Positions 54,391-56,488 of a stretch of 56,488 nucleotides of DNA are shown one piece after another. Below the pieces are notes generated by a model, which saw only the letters and a program-made list of their open reading frames with translations, searched no databases and was not told the DNA's origin. A program made the translations under genes and the position numbers. Position 1 is the first letter of the stretch. Each line of letters starts with the position of its first letter. Source of the DNA: Alphaproteobacteria bacterium (GTDB lineage Bacteria; Pseudomonadota; Alphaproteobacteria; CAAGCB01; CAG-977); contig JAKSVU010000009.1 of assembly GCA_024413465.1 (NCBI GenBank), forward strand, positions 1 to 56,488, given 5' to 3'.

Positions 54391-55530
54391 ATGCTTTTAA
54401 CTGACTTCATTTCAAATTGCCTCTTTTCAAAAAATGATTTTCCTTTCGAAGAATTTAAAAAAGCTATAAAAGATGGTGCTGACGTAAATGTCGTAGATAA
54501 AAATGAAAATACTCCTTTACTTGAAACAATGGAGATACTTGAGAAAACAGCAAAAGCAAAACGCCAAAAAAATCAGGTTATCAAAATCCTTTTAAAATCC
54601 GGAGCTGACGTTCGTAAAAAAATTGGTTCATATCCTATAAGTGCATTAAGTTTCTGCTTTGATGATCCAAGTAGTCATCTAAATACAGAGATGGTAAAAT
54701 TGATTACTTCTTTTGCAGGTCCGTTATCTAGGGAGGAAAAATTAATTCGGCAAATCTGTCTTGCAAAAACTTGGGAAGAGATTGAGCCGTTTATTTGGAA
54801 TAAAAAATGCTACACACAAAGATTTTATCATAAAAAAACATTATTGATGTATGCCCTTAATTGGAAAAAAGATATTTCTATCATTAAAAAACTGATTGAA
54901 AATGGATCAAACGTGAAAGCAAAAGATGATCTTGGTTGGACAGTTTTGCATTTTGAATACGAAGATTATGATAAAATAAAGTTATTGCTTGATTGTGGAG
55001 CAAACTTAAATGCCGTAGATGAAGATGGAGATTCGGGGCTACTAGAATATTTAGGCATCAACAAAGATTGTGTCAGAATTTTAAAATTGATTCTGAATTA
55101 TCACCCACCGATCAAAACGTTAAAACGAATTTGGAATGAGACTTTTACCTTTGCATTTAAAAAATATCCTCCAAAAGAATTTTATGAAATACTTTTAAAA
55201 AAAGGAATAAATCCAAATATGAATGTTCGATATATTTTTAATGACAAATCATTTAGCACTGCATTGATGGAATTTACCAAATATTCAAAAAGTAAAGAAC
55301 ACCTCCAATTATTATTTGATTATGGAGCAAATCCAAATATCACTGACGAAAACGGATTAACGGCATTAGGATGGGGATGTGTAGAATCTGCCCCTTTTTA
55401 CATTATCAAATTACTTTTAAAGAACGGGGCAAATCCAAATATTAAGGACATTTATGGCAGAACCGCTTTTGATTATGGCAACAAAGAACTTTATAGTTTT
55501 AAAAATAAAATAAAATGCTCTGTGCCATAA
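54391..55530 (+). CDS. Cytosolic-type ankyrin-repeat protein
   Basis: The 379-residue protein (start ATG 54391 with AAGGAGAAAG; the longer frame from 54358 is not supported) lacks a signal peptide. Diverged ankyrin repeats run along it: GADVNVVDKNENTPLL, MYALNWKKDISIIKKLIENGSNVKAKD, LLLDCGANLNAVDEDGDSGL and LLFDYGANPNITDENGLTALGWG, then LLKNGANPNIKDIYGRTAFDYG. Central repeats are degraded. The lack of a signal peptide and the secretion ATPase in the window make it a candidate host-directed effector, by inference. Neighbours are accessory genes. Confidence 0.82.
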   Translation: MLLTDFISNCLFSKNDFPFEEFKKAIKDGADVNVVDKNENTPLLETMEILEKTAKAKRQKNQVIKILLKSGADVRKKIGSYPISALSFCFDDPSSHLNTEMVKLITSFAGPLSREEKLIRQICLAKTWEEIEPFIWNKKCYTQRFYHKKTLLMYALNWKKDISIIKKLIENGSNVKAKDDLGWTVLHFEYEDYDKIKLLLDCGANLNAVDEDGDSGLLEYLGINKDCVRILKLILNYHPPIKTLKRIWNETFTFAFKKYPPKEFYEILLKKGINPNMNVRYIFNDKSFSTALMEFTKYSKSKEHLQLLFDYGANPNITDENGLTALGWGCVESAPFYIIKLLLKNGANPNIKDIYGRTAFDYGNKELYSFKNKIKCSVP

Positions 55531-55609
55531 AATATTTGATATAGTCTAAATTATAAAGGGTTATTTATTCCGACTTGTTGCCCATAAACAACTAAATAGG
55601 AGATTTAAA

Positions 55610-56128
55610 ATGGAAAAAATAAAAGATATTAGATTAAAAATAAAAAAAGATAAACAGGAAATTCTTTCATTAACTAATGAATTAGAAGAACTAGAAATAG
55701 AGCTAAAGAAAGAATTAAAAAAATCTGATTATGATATTTTAAAGCATAACTGGAAATTAATTATAGATGTTTATAAAAAGAATAAACCTTTGTTGTTTGA
55801 TGAAATCATTATTAATTGTTTTGATTTATTGCAGTATAGCTCAAAATATGGAAGTGGATATGTATCAGAAATAACTTTATCTAATTTATGTAATTTTTGG
55901 ATAAATGATGGTATGAGAAAAAATTCACCGATTATTTCTATTAGAGAAGCATTATCATTTAATACTGGAAAACATTATCTTTATAGAACATTTAAAGAAG
56001 AAGAGGAAGTAGAAGATAAAACAATACAAGAATTATTATCGAAAATTGACTTTAATAAAAAAGAAAATATAAATAAACGATTTTTATCTGATTGGTTTAA
56101 AGTAATAACCTTTTATGAAAAAGGGTAA
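55610..56128 (+). CDS. Coiled-coil protein of unknown function
   Basis: This 172-residue protein begins with a long charged coiled coil (residues 4-40: many K and E with heptad leucine/isoleucine pattern) and continues into a folded-looking domain (HNWKLIIDVYKKNKPLLFDEIIINC, CNFWINDGMRKNSPIISIREAL). A TAGGAG ribosome site precedes ATG. Its coding sequence is visibly more AT-rich than that of the housekeeping genes. No family recognised. It sits in the accessory end of the window between the ankyrin gene and the peptide gene. Confidence 0.65.
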   Translation: MEKIKDIRLKIKKDKQEILSLTNELEELEIELKKELKKSDYDILKHNWKLIIDVYKKNKPLLFDEIIINCFDLLQYSSKYGSGYVSEITLSNLCNFWINDGMRKNSPIISIREALSFNTGKHYLYRTFKEEEEVEDKTIQELLSKIDFNKKENINKRFLSDWFKVITFYEKG

Positions 56129-56163
56129 AATCCCTTTCTTTGACCGCATCACATTTGAGTGAC

Positions 56164-56301
56164 TTATAATTCACCATGAGGTACTTTATATCTGTCATAC
56201 ACACTTTTGAGTGGCTCTACAAACGAGTCAAGATCGCGGGAGGAGTTCCCATAATTTTGGAGAACTTTCTCTTCTTTGTGTGACTCTAATTTTTCAGTCA
56301 T
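56164..56301 (-). CDS. Small peptide (45 aa) under the third ECF-like promoter
   Basis: An ORF of 45 residues (start MTEKLESHKEEKVLQN, end YKVPHGEL) with an AGGAGAAGG ribosome site. It is hydrophilic, lacks cysteine and has no clear double-glycine cleavage motif, so it differs from the peptides at 5076 and 10192. The link to them is the shared promoter block (56340-56364) and the similar spacing to ATG (38 bases). Function unknown. The small size makes a chance ORF possible, but promoter and SD both support it. Confidence 0.6.
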   Translation of the reverse strand: MTEKLESHKEEKVLQNYGNSSRDLDSFVEPLKSVYDRYKVPHGEL

Positions 56302-56339
56302 TGACCTTCTCCTAAAAAGATGTTCCATATATTAAATGT

Positions 56340-56364
56340 AATGGATGAAATGAAAAATGGTTAC
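56340..56364 (-). promoter_or_regulatory. ECF-like promoter P3: GTAAC-N16-CATT
   Basis: Minus-strand GTAAC (56364-56360), 16 bases, then CATT (56343-56340) in CATTACATT. The flanking block TTTTTTGTAACCATTTTTC aligns with P1 and P2. Confidence 0.55.
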
Positions 56365-56415
56365 AAAAAATTGACCAAGAAAAAACAGATTTTAAAGAAG
56401 TGTCTAGTAACGACA

Positions 56416-56439
56416 AAACTCGCAGAAACCTGCGAGTTT
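56416..56439 (-). terminator. Terminator of tRNA-Arg
   Basis: AAACTCGCAG pairs perfectly with CTGCGAGTTT around a four-base loop, and the minus strand continues TTTTG. It lies just past the tRNA-Arg CCA end. Confidence 0.8.
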
Positions 56440-56442
56440 AAG

Positions 56443-56488
56443 TGGCGCGCCCAGAACGATTCGAACGCTCAGCCTTCTGATCCGTAGT
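56443..56488 (-). tRNA. tRNA-Arg(ACG), truncated by the window edge
   Basis: The minus strand shows the 3' half of a tRNA: the anticodon-loop end CTACGGA read as anticodon ACG, then TCAGA, the T arm GTTCGAATC, an acceptor strand ending in GCGC, discriminator G and CCA. The 5' half lies beyond base 56488. Confidence 0.85.

Overview
The window looks like chromosome of an AT-rich, Gram-negative alphaproteobacterium, probably a reduced, host- or gut-associated lineage. The evidence is the gene orders rplU-rpmA-obgE-proB-proA-nadD-rsfS-rlmH, ffs-dnaX-ybaB-recR and addB-addA-trxA, the LpoA/LppC-type lipoprotein beside rsmI-yraN, and lipopolysaccharide (kdsB) and outer-membrane (bamE) genes. Ankyrin and Sel1 repeat proteins and a DotB-like secretion ATPase suggest interaction with eukaryotic hosts. 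TGA is used as a normal stop. The exact taxon cannot be fixed from the sequence alone.

Layout. 1-7900: a 45-bp tandem repeat cut by the window edge, tRNA-Val(GAC), an N-formylglutamate amidohydrolase plus lytic transglycosylase pair, an RNase J-like nuclease with a small partner protein, glucokinase, tRNA-Asp(GTC), a 44-aa double-glycine-leader peptide, the yceD-rpmF-plsX block, bamE and tRNA-Val(CAC). 8000-12100: a secreted ankyrin protein, a glycosyltransferase preceded by a leader-like peptide gene, an SH3 protein, dut and a Sel1-type protein. 12100-21500: recR-ybaB-dnaX with the SRP RNA, the fatty-acid cluster fabD-fabG-acpP-fabF with mltG, and rdgB/rph divergent from grpE. 21500-28200: kdsB with a coupled phosphatase, a predicted membrane-associated zinc metallopeptidase, and an operon of a lipoprotein with two degenerate EAL-type proteins. 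28200-33900: the ribosomal-protein/obgE/proline/nadD block. 33900-37900: lipoproteins, a MATE transporter and the DotB-like ATPase. 38000-48600: trmB, trxA, addA, addB, hemW and dsbD. 48600-54200: three Sel1 proteins, an LpoA/LppC-like lipoprotein, rsmI and yraN. 54200-56488: an accessory end with a second ankyrin protein, an unknown coiled-coil protein, a third small peptide and a truncated tRNA-Arg(ACG).

The most unusual signal is a set of three small-peptide genes (5076-5210, 10192-10464, 56164-56301), all on the minus strand and far apart. They share a nearly identical promoter of the form GTAAC-N16-C(G/A)TTA(T/C), 38-41 nt before the start codon and inside a longer conserved block. This resembles an ECF-sigma promoter; the alphaproteobacterial EcfG consensus is GGAAC-N16/17-CGTT. 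Two of the peptides carry bacteriocin-type leader motifs (LNDNELSQITGG and LTDEELAVISAG), and one is directly followed by a glycosyltransferase gene. This may be a dispersed, stress-regulated secreted-peptide regulon.

No stretch longer than 300 bases lacks a gene. No CRISPR array, insertion sequence or prophage was seen.
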